Both the position numbers and the translations under genes were made by a program. From Bolinopsis microptera (lineage: Eukaryota > Ctenophora > Tentaculata > Lobata > Bolinopsidae), in contig NC_087082.1 of the NCBI RefSeq assembly GCF_026151205.1, positions 15,471,365-15,535,364 of the forward strand: DNA of 64,000 nucleotides, in the 5' to 3' direction. The notes beneath the pieces are model-generated. The model ran no database searches and was not told the origin of the DNA. It saw only the letters and a list, made by a program, of their open reading frames with translations. Positions 12,101 through 23,608 of this stretch are shown here, in pieces. Every line of letters begins with the position of its first letter. Position 1 is the stretch's first letter.

Positions 12101-12881
12101 GATGGCAACAATACCTCCCTACTCCCTAGTCCCTCTGTTCATTTCCATTTTCTTGTATACTTGCTGCAGAGCAGGCATACTTTTTTCATCCCACGTTCAA
12201 GTTCAATTTTACCCAGGCAGGGTTCTTTAACGAAAAACTTCCTATAATTTCTACTGTCTCTAAGAATGCTTTCATCGAGCTGGTACTCTTTTTCCTTTCT
12301 TCGGTTATTTAAATCAGTATCTATATGACATTGAAGCAGATAATCATAATTTGTTGGTTGTGTAAAATTGAATAAACGGTTAATAATAAAGTAAGTAGAC
12401 GAAGTTGAATCGACTGATAATCTGCACATGCCTTAACTTTCTTCTTTTTTTTGACTTCTTAACTTTATCAGTACCTAGCCACTTGAAGATAACACTGGTG
12501 ATAGTTAATAGTAGATCGTGGTCTATTGAACAGCATCCGAGATATCTTTGATATCTTATAACGTCTCCTATACATGCTGGCAATTGCTTATCTCACTACA
12601 TCGTCCATGTCTTTACTTTTATTTCTTCCCATCGTACCAAAGCAGAAAAATTTAAACGAATGATAGTAAACGCAAAAATAAATGACGTCAGGAATATCGA
12701 AAAGATATGGCACCCCACTGCACTGTACATGTTCATATCCGACATACCCTATCGGCAGATATCACCATTTTATATACTGTAACTAGAACTAACAGGGATG
12801 CTTCTTCTTTGAGGGTAATTTGATAAAACCTTAAAGCTGGTCTCTTTAATACGTGTTGAATGGACGACAACCTCAGCTCTA

Positions 12882-12912
12882 GAACTGTTCACACAATATG
12901 TGTGAACAGTTC
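12882..12912. repeat. 13-bp perfect inverted repeat
   Basis: GAACTGTTCACAC (12882-12894) and its exact complement (12900-12912) are separated by five bases. As RNA this is a stable hairpin. No poly-T or gene end is adjacent, so no role is assigned. Confidence 0.6.
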
Positions 12913-13284
12913 CTAATATTTCCAAATCCTGGACTTTTAATCAAGGTTTTAACCTGCAGCTCTTAACTTGATTGGGGTCTGTGTGGTGTAAGGTTTTGGA
13001 CTTGTAAATTGTGTTATTCCGAGTTTTACTACAAGGGATGCATTCAATGTTTTCTTGCCTGAAAATGTCAGTTGAATACTCAAAGCTCCTGCTATTATAC
13101 CACTATTTAAAAGTATTAATACATATTGATTATTGGGCAGACGCGGAGGTTTTAGTTTGGGGGTATCTGTTATCCTCGGTAAAGCCTTTAAAAATGGGTC
13201 TCTCCAATTCTAAGTTATGAATTTGATAATAACAACTCTCCATCTATAATTGTTCTCGCATAAGATATGCTACTACTACTATCA

Positions 13285-13311
13285 CCAGTAGGGGGCGGCT
13301 GCCCCTACTGG
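13285..13311. repeat. 10-bp GC-rich inverted repeat
   Basis: CCAGTAGGGG (13285-13294) and CCCCTACTGG (13302-13311) flank a 7-base loop in an otherwise AT-rich region. The sequence is compositionally unlike its surroundings. Confidence 0.55.
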
Positions 13312-13535
13312 CGGTGCAGCCAACAGCCCCGGGGTGTTGTTTATTATTGTACTGTTTTATAAACTTATTAACACACTTATATATAAACTCATTATAAGAT
13401 AAGTAGTACTATGAGATTTCATAAACCTTACTAAACATTACTAAAGTACTTCTACTACGATTATTGTTTGAAGTATAGGCTCTGAGTGAATGGGGATAGG
13501 ACTTAAATGTTCAGTAGCCCTGTAATAAACATAGA

Positions 13536-13720
13536 AGAACCTGCGATGAGTAGGTACCCTGTCTAACAAATAGACCTTGTTGAACTTTTGATAGTAAAAG
13601 TTCCTCGACATTTTTAGCAATACGCACAGGACTTAGATTCTTGTAATAGGCTAGCCTTTCATGAAGCTAATCCGGAAACTTGGACGAATTATAAGGATAA
13701 GGAGCAGGATCAGGTCCAGC
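13536..13720 (-). pseudogene. Copy 1 of repeated 'NSSKxxDWLHERLAYYKN' exon
   Basis: On the minus strand the sequence reads NSSK..D, a stop, then LHERLAYYKNLSPVRIAKN and VEELLLSKVQQGLFVRQG. It is nearly identical to the copy at 16.4-16.6 kb, which is open at the same position. In the better copy this exon is continuous with an SGNH-hydrolase-like block (YLAQEKLHLN). It is therefore probably part of the same repeated gene. The in-frame stop makes this copy a pseudogene. Confidence 0.55.
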
Positions 13721-14189
13721 ATCAGGCGCATCTGCTGCAGGCTAGGTGCAGCTGCTGCAGCTGCAGCAGGAGCAGGAGTAGGTGTAGCAGGAGCAGGTAG
13801 GGGGGTACCGCTCTGATCACCTACCTATACCGCCATTTAAAAGCATATTATAAGTAATAAGTACATAGGGCAGACAATTTCAAGGAGGTTTTAGTTTGTG
13901 GGTATCCATTATCCTCGGTAAAGCCTTTTAAAAACTAGTCTCTCCTATTCGAAATAGAGATTATGATAGTGACTACTCGGATGACAGGTTGGCTGACGGC
14001 TGTTGTCTACTGCAGTTTCAATAATTGTTCTCGCATAAAATTAACAGTTGCACTGATCTTTGTATGTCCCGGTCCCGGGTTGAGGTCTCACTTCATATTT
14101 AAACCATCCACCTTTGAGCAGGATCAGGCTCGGTGTAGTTTTTCTGCTGAAATTTCTTTGGGATCATTCATTATATTAATGCTTTTTTG

Positions 14190-14246
14190 AACAAAGTCAC
14201 AACGAATTCTTCATGTAGTGCATCCTGGGTTTGGACAGGATATGCC
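14190..14246. repeat. A-repeat copy 1
   Basis: First of six copies of a roughly 60-bp motif with core ACGAATTCTTCATGTAGTGC followed by ATCCTGGGTTTGGACAGGAT (14222-14241), which forms a hairpin with a 6-bp stem and 8-base loop GGTTTGGA. The other copies start near 16014, 17384, 23766, 26533 and 27812, all in the same orientation. Confidence 0.85.
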
Positions 14247-14720
14247 CGTTAAATTACTTGTAAATTCATTATAATATGAATCTAAAACTTATGAATATTG
14301 AGTCTGAAATGTATCGGCTGGAAATAACCTTTCTTTTCACTTATTCAATCTGTTTTACGTTAGGCTCGAGTGTCTAATATTTTTTTCAAGAGAATTTCCT
14401 AATTCCGTGTGAATTCTTCCCTCTAGAATCTAGATCACGATTCTTTCCGTGTTCCTAGTCCTGATAGGATTATTCTGATCATCGTCGAAGAAGTCGACTG
14501 AGCAAATATAGTAATCGTTGTAGAGCGATTCAGAACAACGGGGGCAGAACAACATACAACAATGTTGTTTAATAGAATATTTGCCAGTTCCACTTTAACT
14601 TTCTCAAATTATATCTGTGGTTTCTCTTCCCCAAGTTTTACTTTAAATCCCAATTACTTATAAGTCTTGTGTAAGACTATTCTATTAACAAATGTTTGAA
14701 ACATTACTGTCAACTGTTAC

Positions 14721-14844
14721 CTTATAGTTAAGGTGCAGTTTCTCCTGAGCCAGATATATCCTAGGGTCTCTTCTAGTTGTATCCCAGGGGGATGAAATTA
14801 TAGTACTAAGTACATCCACGGCTAAATGAAAGGTCATGTATAAC
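14721..14844 (-). pseudogene. SGNH-hydrolase-like exon, C-terminal block
   Basis: The exon has an acceptor (taataag at 14845) and a GTAACA donor after 14721. It reads SPWDTTRRDPRIYLAQEKLH and then LNYK. The LAQxKLHLN block matches the position of the catalytic Asp-x-x-His motif of SGNH (GDSL-type) hydrolases (usually DxLHLN), but Glu replaces the Asp. It lies downstream, on the minus strand, of the GTNN exon at 14.93-15.06 kb, in the order expected for the fold. A second copy lies at 16.36-16.41 kb. The Asp substitution and stops nearby suggest a decayed gene. Confidence 0.45.
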
Positions 14845-14924
14845 CTTATTAAAGGTAGGACTGAGATCAAGTCTATGTACTATGATATTGATAATAACAT
14901 GAGCGACAATGTGTGAATTTGTAA

Positions 14925-15060
14925 TTTACAGCATCAAGAAATTCATTGAAAGCAGTTGCAAACTGTTTTTCAGTACATGCTGAGCGACCACAGATGTTAT
15001 TGGTGCCCAGCATAACATAAACAACATCAGCTTGTATTGAGCAACGGTAGCAGATGTTAC
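14925..15060 (-). pseudogene. SGNH-hydrolase-like exon with GTNN motif
   Basis: Minus-strand reading gives QADVVYVMLGTNNICGRSAC and then FATAFNEFLDA before a GTAAAT donor. A hydrophobic strand ending in GxN(N/D) is block III of SGNH hydrolases. A similar exon at 25.79-25.96 kb reads DHDVAAVFLGTNNIIGQ. Upstream on the minus strand (15.06-15.39 kb) the frame is Pro/Ser/Thr-rich (PAPTPLAPSTLKP) with at least two stops. Some retrotransposon ORF1 proteins carry such esterase domains, so the host could be a mobile element. Confidence 0.5.
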
Positions 15061-15825
15061 TGCAGCCTATGTTCTACTTTTGACTTCAACAGGTTGATTA
15101 ACGTACTGTGAATTGGATGGTTTCTCCTGAGAAGCAGTAACAGGTTTAAGAGTTGATGGAGCAAGTGGAGTAGGAGCTGGGCCTTGTGGAGGTTTTTATG
15201 GCCGTGTGGAAGACAGGTTGCGGTCATGTGGTAAACAGTTAACTTGAAGTGCATTTCCATTAGCAACCTTAGTGGAGGCTGTTGACGTGGGAATGTCTGT
15301 GGACTTGATGATGTTATGAGTAGAGTCCCAGGAATTCTGTATACGATCCTCAACATAGCTCAGTGTGGTTTCTCTTTCCCAAGTTTTACTTTAAATCCCG
15401 ATTACTTATTAAGTTTTATGTAAGACTATTCACTATTCTATTAATAGTCACTATTCTATTATCAAATATTTGAAACATTACTCTCAACTGTTACCCTTAG
15501 ATACTCTATTATGTGGAAATAAATATATAATTTACTAGAATGCCCGCTGTCTCAAGGAAGGAGCTTATCGCAAAGTAAGTTTTATACGCACTGACCACAA
15601 CATAAGCACCACAACACTTTACCTAACACTGCTTCGGAGACGCAGCAATGTCTCTAGTTCTGAAATTGAATTAGAGTTAAATATTGGCTCAATACTGCCA
15701 CCGTTTTAAAATTAATTTCAAAAAATCCCTAAAATATGAGATCATGCAGATCTTTCCGTTGAATACTTTCATGCTTATTTTAGAAATTTTTCTTTATAGT
15801 ATCTTTCTCTTTATTAGTATGATAC

Positions 15826-16075
15826 AAAGAAAACTCCATTTACGGACGTGAGGAGAGTTAGGACTCTCCTTATACTCTTATATGATATAGGGGGCTGGTG
15901 AATTCGATAATTATTGTTGAACCTGCTACTAAATATATTATCAAACAACTTAGCATTAATTTAATCCTAAATGTCAGAAGTAGTGGGGATGGTGTGAAGT
16001 ATTAATGCTTTGCAAACAAGTTAACAACGAATTCTTCATGTAGTGCATCCTGGGTTTGGACAGGATATGCCCGTA
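15826..16075. mobile_element. Short B...A unit (B copy 1 plus A copy 2)
   Basis: Starts with the B repeat (ACTCCATTTACGGACGTGAG, then AGGAGAG-TTAGGA-CTCTCCT, a 7-bp hairpin) and ends about 190 bp later with an A repeat (hairpin 16047-16066). The interior shares a stretch beginning CAACTTAGCATTAATTTAAT with the B2...A3 unit. The length of about 250 bp and lack of coding sequence suggest a non-autonomous element. Confidence 0.5.
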
Positions 16076-16139
16076 TGTTATGTTATTTAGTATTTTCTTG
16101 CTTATATAGATAATCAATATTTCTAATTATAATCCTATA

Positions 16140-16186
16140 AATTCTAATTCTAATTCTAATTCTAATTCTTATTCTAATTATCAATA
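16140..16186. repeat. (TAATTC)n microsatellite
   Basis: About seven hexamer units adjoining A copy 2. A shorter related tract (TAATTATAATCCTAATTCTA) follows A copy 3 at 17530-17575, so the microsatellite belongs to the flanking repeat. Confidence 0.8.
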
Positions 16187-16354
16187 AAATAATATTTGAA
16201 ACAAGTGTGGACGAATCGTTTCATGGACAAAGGGGGCATAACCCTAGGAAGTTAGCGATCCTCAACATAGCACTGTAAATCGTGTGGCAATGAGGAGAAG
16301 CCATGTAAGCATTGATGTTAGCTTTCACAATTTTCTTCAACATGATGTTGCCAC

Positions 16355-16765
16355 GATAGTTATTAGTTAAGGTGCAGTTTTTCCTGAGCCAGATATATCC
16401 TAGGGTCTCCTCTAGTTGTAAACATATTTATCTTTGCCGAAAAGAAGGACCTGCAATGAGTTGGTACCCTGTCTAACAAATAGACCTTGTTGAACTTTTG
16501 ATAGTAAAAGTTCCTCAAAATTTTGAGCAATACGCACAGGGAGTAGATTCTTGTAATAGGCTAGCCTTTCATGAAGCCAATCCGCACACTTGGACGAATT
16601 ATATGGAGCATGTGCAGGATCAGGTGCAGCAGAAGGAGGAGCAGGTGCAGGTGCAGCAGGAGAAGATGTAGTAGGAGCATGTGCAGGTGCAGGTGGAGCA
16701 GGAGTAGGTACGGTGCAGGTGTAGCAGGAGCAGGACGCAGGTACCACCGTGACCAGTAGGGTCAT
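16355..16765 (-). pseudogene. SGNH-associated repeated gene, copy 2
   Basis: The minus-strand frame opens with an Ala/Pro-rich repeat tract (APAPAPPSAAPDPAHAP), then YNSSKCADWLHERLAYYKN, NFEELLLSKVQQGLFVRQG and FGKDKYVYN, where it stops. A shift of one frame at that point continues as TTRGDPRIYLAQEKLHLN, the SGNH C-terminal block also found at 14.72-14.84 kb. A frameshift therefore separates two parts of one former protein. The Pro/Ala tract may be a disordered linker. Copy 1 of the same exon (13.54-13.72 kb) carries an extra stop. Confidence 0.5.
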
Positions 16766-16994
16766 GGAGGTACTTAATTCCGTGTGAATTCTTCCCTCTA
16801 GATCACGATTTTTTCCGTGTTCTTAGTCCTGACATGATTATTCTGATCATCGTCGAAGAAGTCGACTGAGCAAATATAGTAATTGTTGTACTAGAGCGAT
16901 TAAGAACAACAGACAACAATGTTGTTTAATAGAATTTTGGCTCTTACTTTATCAAATTATATCTGTGGTTTCTCTTTCCCAAGTTTTACTTATT

Positions 16995-17443
16995 TGATAC
17001 AAGAGAAACGCCATTTTCGGACGTGAGGAGAGTTAGGACTCCTCCAACTACATTAAATCAATTCCTTCTGTAACGTCCTGAATAAATATAATTACGGGGA
17101 AAAAAATTACTAAACATTTTAAGACATTACTGAACATTTTAAATTATTACTGAACACCAAAATTATATTACTAATGCCAAGATACATATGTCTTTCTCTT
17201 CATGAATAACAATTTTGGCACTCAGTAATTTTTCCTTTAGCTTCATAGCTTTTTCTCTAAAACGTATATAATACGAGTATATAATATATAATCATACAAC
17301 TAAATATATTATCATACAACTTAGCATTAATTTAATCCTAAATGTCAGAAGTACTGAGGGTGTTGTGAAGTATTAATGCTTTGCAAACAAAGTTACAACG
17401 AATTCTTCATGTAATGCATCCTGGGTTTGGACAGGATATGCCC
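16995..17443. mobile_element. B...A unit (B copy 2 plus A copy 3)
   Basis: B copy 2 (ACAAGAGAAACGCCATTTTC, then GAGGAG-AGTTAGGA-CTCCTC) is followed 0.3 kb later by A copy 3 (hairpin 17418-17437). The intervening sequence shares about 90 bp with the unit at 15.8-16.1 kb and is non-coding. It looks like a longer non-autonomous copy of the same element. Confidence 0.5.
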
Positions 17444-17479
17444 ATATGTTATGTTATTTAGTATTTTCTTGCATATGAT

Positions 17480-18560
17480 AATCAATATATATATGGGTAA
17501 ACAATATTTCTATATGATAATCAATATTTCTAATTATAATTATAATCCTAATTCTAGTTCTAATTCTAATTATCAAATAAATAATATTTCAAACAATTGA
17601 AACACTCGAAATATGTGGGCAAACGAATCGTTTCATGGACAAAGTTTAATATTTTGTTCGGTATCCTTTTAACTGGACTGGAGTGGAATAAAGGCAGCGA
17701 TCTCGCTTTCCGGGTGGTCAGCAACTCTGATGACCCGATAGAGGATTCTATGAAGCACACCAAAGTAAGTAACATTGTGACCATCTTTAGCCGTTAGGGT
17801 AACCACTTTAGAACAGTGCTGTCAATGGTCGAGCAAAGTTATAAAGTTTCCTGGCAATTTGGGACATGTTGTATCGTCTCTTATACGTGTTAAATGCTTT
17901 AATATACCTTAAAGTTACAGAAACTTAATACTATCCGTAGGTATTAAGTTTCCAGCTAATAGCCTTGAATTCAAAGTTTTGGCTGAAAACTTCAAGGCTG
18001 CTGTAATGGCTGATCATTTCATCTGACGCTTGCAGAATCTATAAAGGTCTGTAAAGGAAAGGTCTTTGCTCCTTATGGAACATGAAAAACTAAAGAATAT
18101 CCTTGTTTGACGGAGGATGACTGGGAAGGGTGTTAAGCGTTCCGTTTATGTAATCTGATAACTTCATGGCTAAATCGAGAAAGCTTTTTGAGAAATTATC
18201 ACTCCATATAATTATAATCCAAAGTTTTCCCCACGACCGCCCACGTGCAAATTGGGTAATTATCAGTATTTTATTCAGGGTTGCCATGGTTTACTGTGCG
18301 ATTACTACGCAATTGCACGCTCATTTTAATTGGAATGAGGTGATAATAGGATTACGTTTGTTGGCAAGATGACATATGTACTCAAACTTATCCTCGTGTA
18401 GTGCCATGTTGTTTCTTGATGACCACTTAGTGACTTCGTCAAGATCAGACAGAAGCAGCATCTACAATGATAGTTCTTCTGGAGATTGGCCTCGGAAAGA
18501 AGAATCTGCAAGCATCTTCAGCAACACCTTTTCTGCAAGTTTTGTATGAGAATGTGTTTG
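17480..18560. other. No gene identified
   Basis: Several short frames on both strands (up to 76 codons) overlap one another and contain no recognisable motif. The right edge adjoins the Helitron remnant. Confidence 0.4.
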
Positions 18561-18565
18561 GAGTT

Positions 18566-19504
18566 TTACCAAATAAAAGCACTAAGCACAGGATCCTTCT
18601 CTGGGGTAGGTTTTTTAGTAGTGATGTATTTGTCTATATACTTTATTATAGTTTCAATAGAATCCACCCCAACTATAGGTGCTCCAATACACTTTAACAT
18701 CATGTGAAAATGTGGAGATCCCCTGTCACCAAATTCATCACGGCCTGTATAAGCCTCGGTTGCACCAAGAATTTTTTTCTCGAGAAGGAACGATATTATT
18801 TTACGAATATATTTATCAAACATGCGAACTGCTATAACCGGATCAGTACGCAAGAGCTCATGTTTGCGATGCCACGAAATGTCCGTTAGTAATTGATCGG
18901 AAGGTTCTATCCCCATCAAAGTCAAAATAGCTGGAATCGAATAAACCAAGTCATTGAAACTAAAAGTTAAGAACCACGTGAAGGTACCCAATTGACTTAC
19001 CATGCCCAACGCATCGCTTTTTACCCTCTGCCAGAATGCAGGTGTGCCCTTAACGTCCTTCATGTAACGAAATGCATCAATATTATTCAATAGTTGTTCT
19101 GTGCTTATGAGTTTATTAGTAAAAAGACCGGCTGTCAACCTAATACCATCTGTGCTAATTTTGCGTGACTTTTGAAGGTGTATTGATGCAGCATTGTAGA
19201 TTGATTCACGTTCAACACATGCTTGCGTGAAAAATATGTACTCAGGATCCATGGCAAATTTTCTATCTGCAGAGTAAAGGTGATGTTTAGCATATTGTTT
19301 TCTACTCAACTTTGGGATAAGTTTGCTGGCAATCAAGGCCTGCCTATCTGAGTCATGAAAATGGCCTTTCCCCAGGGGAAACAGGTTCGGAAATGATAAA
19401 GGCTCTGCTAATGAGTCAGATAAGGCAGGAATCGGTGTCTTCCCTTGTCCTGGTGCAAAGTCCATAACTGGAACTTCTTGGATAAAATTTTGCAGAGGAC
19501 CCTT
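18566..19504 (-). pseudogene. Helitron replicase (HUH) domain, partial
   Basis: Minus-strand open frame of about 310 codons. In order: LSFPNLFPLGKGHFHDSDRQ, a YIFFTQACVE block, KGTPAFWQRVKSDALGMVSQ followed by LGTFTWFLTFSFND, then RGSPHFHMMLKC and YIDKYIT. The HFH is the HUH metal-binding motif and the two Tyr of YIDKY sit where Helitron replicases keep their catalytic Tyr pair, so this is the rolling-circle nicking domain. The PIF1-type helicase that should follow downstream (below 18566) is missing. At its N-terminus the frame joins, without a stop, to a LINE reverse transcriptase remnant, so this is a chimeric fragment rather than an intact gene. Confidence 0.85.
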
Positions 19505-19860
19505 ATATTGAAGCACTGAAGTAACATTATGTGAATCACTGATGGATCTGCAAATTCTTGTGTCGTCAGCGAAACATCTTCATTCATTAATGAATATTAA
19601 AAACATTATGGGACCTAAAACTGTTCCTTGGGGAACACCACTTATAATAAGAGCAATGATAGACATGTGACCATCTACAACAACTTGTTGAGTTCTATTC
19701 GTAAGAAATGACTCGATCCAGATGATGATTTTGGGATGAAAACCATATAGCTGCAGTTTTCTGATAAGAAGTTGATGGTCTACCTTATCAAAAGCCTTGG
19801 CATAATCCAAGTATTTCCTCTTGTACCAGCTGGATGAGGAGCTCCTTCTCTTCATGAGTG
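19505..19860 (-). pseudogene. LINE reverse transcriptase fragment
   Basis: Reads LDYAKAFDKVDHQLLIRKLQ, a FLTNRTQ block, then SGVPQGTVLGPIMFLIFINE. After a one-frame shift CFADDTRIC follows near 19570. These are RT palm motifs: the first catalytic Asp in DYAKAFDKVDH, the SGVPQG turn, and FADD with the catalytic Asp pair. The copy lacks thumb and C-terminus and runs directly into the Helitron frame at about 19505. LINEs are normally truncated at the 5' end, so loss of the 3' end here implies a later rearrangement. Confidence 0.8.
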
Positions 19861-19949
19861 AAATTTCTACTCCTTTTACCGCTCTGTGACATGATAATTG
19901 ACAACCTAACAAGACAGAAATTAAAAAAGCTATTAATATTATGATCATT

Positions 19950-20954
19950 AAAATTAAAACAAGGCAAATCAGACCTTTATAGAAAGTCTTTTCTAAATAA
20001 TTGAGATTACAGTAAACTTTTCAAACACAAGGAAATATTTTATCACGACAGTCTTAAACCAACAACCAGTTAATTATCTCAATACATGACGCGTTCACTG
20101 GAACAAACTGTCTAATTGCAAACAGCTTTTACACTTGTACTTAAGTGCATTTCTTAACGCGACTTAAGTGCGTTTCGGTACTTAAGTCTCAAACTTGGAA
20201 CAAAAGAAGTAAACTTTTCAAAATATGTTATATATGATTGATATACTTTGGTAAGTCCTGACATATCAACATTTTCTATGTTTTCCTTCCTTATTCTTTC
20301 CTGTTTTCCTTGTATTGCGATTTTGTATCGTCATGTCCATTGTCCAATGATCCGCTGTAATTGCCAGAGTTTTAATGCATTATACGGAACGCGCTAAACT
20401 TGTTAAATTATATAGAACACTTGTAGTGCGCCATGACTGTGACATAAAGTTTCTGTCGCGCGCACTACCGCGTGCGAATATCTTGACGGATTCTGATGAT
20501 CATCGGTTATCGGTAAACTGAACACCATGAAAAGTGAAAATTATATCAAATCTTTGAACTGTAATGGTATTATTCTACCAAAATAATAAATATTTCCAAC
20601 TCTTGAGAGAATTTTCGTATTCTCATACTTGCGTTTACCAAATTTGACACTTGTACGTGTACTTTTTCTTCGCCTTTTTCAGGAAAAGTTATAAGACTTC
20701 TTCTGATTCGCTGTTACTCGTTATTACTTTATTAAGCTTTATATCTTCCGCACTCCCTCTCAAATACATTGTTTTCAAGATATTAACTCTTTTAAACGTC
20801 TGCAGCTATACTAATTCGAATTTCGTTAGCTTTCGCCACCATGTGGAAATATTTTCACTTTAATATTATTTGTTGTCCTTTTCTCAACGTGTACAAGAGT
20901 TTGTCCACATAAGTTTTAGCTGCGATTTTTCAGCAGATTAACAGTTTGACTTCA
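19950..20954. other. No gene identified
   Basis: AT-rich, with a small cluster of ACTTAAGTGC-like words at 20137-20190. No conserved motif or spliced frame was seen. Confidence 0.4.
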
Positions 20955-21057
20955 TATTTGATACAAGAGAAACGCCATTTTCGGACGTGAGGAGAGTTAG
21001 GACTCCTCCAACTACATTTAATCAATTCCTTCTGTAACGTCCTGAATAAATATAGTT
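20955..21057. repeat. B-repeat copy 3
   Basis: Nearly identical to B copy 2 over 100 bp (ACAAGAGAAACGCCATTTTC ... TTCTGTAACGTCCTGAATAA), including the GAGGAG/CTCCTC hairpin. It is followed 0.28 kb downstream by another B copy, with no A repeat between them. Confidence 0.85.
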
Positions 21058-21399
21058 ACGAAAACAAAATTAACTAAACAGTTTAAAACATTACTGAACA
21101 CAAAAATTATGTTACCAATGCAAAGATACAACCAAAGAACAAATAATACCTATATTTGATATCTGTATCTATATCATGTCTATCTCTACATAAAAAGCAA
21201 TTTGGCGTTCAGTAATTTTTCCTTTAGCTTTATAACTGAATCCACTTCTTAATCTCATCCGTGGTTTTTTCTTTAAAACGTATATAATACGAGTTCTTTT
21301 CCGATAGTATATAGGTAGCGGTCACTCAGCTTACTTCCCGACAAGAGAAACACCATTGTTGGACGTGAGGAGAGTGAGGACTCCTCAAACTACATTAAA

Positions 21400-23608
21400 T
21401 TAATTTCTTCTGTAACGTCCTAATACATCATAAATAATAGATAGATCACTTTCTCTTACTCCTCCTTTTACCCTTCTCGCTAAAATCAGGTTCATTAATA
21501 TACATATCGATAAAATTTTCATTGTCTCTTTTAAATTTTCATAAAATTCTAAAGTCTTAGGGATGCTCTTGCCATCCTTAGGGAAATAACATTTCTCTTC
21601 TCCATCTGAATGTTGTGGATAATAGATATCCTTTACTAATTGTTTTAAATTAATATCTATATGTTTATTTTTTCCATCAGAGGAAGTCGGATAAACACAA
21701 ATTACTGCAGCTACGTCGTCTTCATATGATGGAGTACGAGTGTTATATCGTCTAATATCAGGTCCCTCTTTTAAAATCATGCAAATTGAGTGTGGTTGTG
21801 TAATATTGTCTGTAGCGTATTGTATTTCCTCTTGTTCTGATTGATGGACATTCTTGTAATACTGTATGTAAGGATTCGGAAGGTCAGTCAAAGTTGTTTG
21901 TATCAGGGACATTATGTTAGGATTGCAGTCAGAATTATTGTTTAGCCGGGCCACCCTGTCGTATTCGGCCCTGTACGCAGATTTTAGTTTGTCCTAGAAG
22001 TGCGCGCAAAGTGCTCGCAAAAGTGATGGCGAAGTGATGGAGGTGATTCAAAAGTGATGGCAAAGTGACCTCAATGCGCACTGATTTTTGATGCGGATAT
22101 GATGGCAAAGTGATTGCGTAAATGATTGCGAAGTGAGTCAAAATGATTACGAGTGATGCAAAATGATTTGAAGTGATAGATAAATGCGATGTATTGTGAT
22201 AGTTGAAGTATAAGTTCATTGTTGATTAATTCAATGACATCTAGAACTAGACTTACAGTATTTCCCTAAGCAGATACTCAGCGTCTATGTATATTAAGGG
22301 CGAATCCTTCAGTACCTTTTCGCCATTTTTGTCTACCTCTACAGCTAACTTGTAGTTTTTGTACTCAGGCTTGATGGTCGTTGACTCATATTGCAACTGC
22401 AAGTAGTTTCGGCGTTACACGCTTGTATAAATGTGATAAAGATTTTGAACGGGTAATTTTAATTGCAGGAATACGTCTGTAGGTAATATGAAGTAGCATA
22501 CCTTGAAAACATTATCTGTCTTCCTCATCTTTTCTTCACACGATATTTGAAAGTTACCTTTCAAGGTTCTCCTTAGGTGTCTTATCTGGTTGTACGACAA
22601 ATTGGCTGCAAAGTTTTAGCTATTAGATACATGTCATGGCCCTGCACTGTGAGATACTGAGATATTATCAAAATTAGACTTAGTTCATGCTGAAAAAGTA
22701 AAAAAACTTTGCTCATGAATACCTTTTACTCTTAAGGTAAATCTACCTGTATGCTTGAAAATGCTGGAGTGAAGTGGGTCAAGGAATGTTTTTGCTTTAC
22801 TCATATTGCACTGAGTTGCGATGTACGCTTTGTCCTCCTTACTCTTGGTATTGACACACGAAGTTAGTATGCGCAGCTTAGTATCATCTACTGTAGCGTC
22901 GTTCTGATCACATTTTCCGGCCTAATCAATTCCCTCATTAGATTTTGACTAAGTTATGGAATTTAATGCTTAGGACAATATCAATTTAAGAAATAGTTTG
23001 CTTTTGATTATCAACTACTGTGTCTACGTTCGTGTTACTGGTTGTTGCGGATTCCTTCTTTCTCTCCCTGTACCTCTTCGTGCTGGTGGCACGCCTTGCC
23101 GCTACCACGATCTCAAGTATTTGTTCCTCCGTGAGGAACTCACCGTCCCTGAGGGTGATTAAATTTTAATTTCAATACTTGTATTTGTAAGCATAGCATC
23201 AACTCGTAAAATCAAAAAGAGCGACGTTAATTATGGGACTTATTTGATTTCTGTGGTCGCAAAGTAGAACTCTAGTAATAATAATGAGAATTATTTGATA
23301 TCTCACCCCAACTGAAACTGCTTCCTCGCAAGGAAATTCACTCGTCCGCTACCTTCCAGTATGTAAATTTGTGCAAAACTGGGAAATGTTCCGGTTTCAT
23401 TATGCAAAATGCCAGTTCTATGGTAAGTTTGGCCATGAATTCTAAAACAGTAAGGACCACGGCCAAGCGGTGTGCTTGATTCTGCTCCAAATGACTCAAC
23501 TGAAAAGGCTAATTTAAAGCGTCTTATGTTTTCCCAAAAATTGGAAGATCCAGGGTGTTGACTTGCAAACGATTCAAATAAAGGCGAGGGAAATGAATAT
23601 AACTGGAG
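21400..23608 (-). CDS. Chimeric Helitron-derived gene, six exons
   Basis: Exons on the minus strand: 23608-23307, 23148-23019, 22921-22747, 22605-22502, 22396-22257, 21970-21400. All five introns have GT..AG ends and matching phases (2, 0, 1, 0, 2). Exon 1 is a Helitron N-terminal region: ENIRRFKLAFSVESFGAES, then GRGPYCFRIHGQTYHRTG and SFAQIYILEG. Exon 6 continues the same Helitron region with EYDRVARLNNNSDCNPN, NPYIQYYKN and GPDIRRYNTRTPSYEDDVAA. Exons 2-5 are an unknown cassette: FLTEEQILEIVVAARRATST, a basic RYRERKK, LSYNQIRHLRRTLKGN. Helitron proteins normally pass from the GRGPY block to the NPYV block directly, so the cassette interrupts it. Stops upstream of exon 1 and the lack of HUH and helicase domains make function doubtful. 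It ends at a stop at 21400. Confidence 0.55.
21985..22200. repeat. Degenerate AAGTGATG tandem tract
   Basis: About twenty imperfect repeats of words such as CAAAGTGATGGCGAAGTGAT within the last intron of the chimeric gene. A 94-codon minus-strand frame across it is low complexity and is not annotated as a gene. Confidence 0.75.

Larger units (their letters stand above)
9233..13535. other. Long gene-poor stretch
   Basis: About 4.3 kb of AT-rich sequence with only short, motif-free open frames on both strands. Features noted are small inverted repeats at 12882-12912 and 13285-13311 and a G homopolymer near 12088. I see no transposase, RT or spliced exon chain. Confidence 0.5.
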
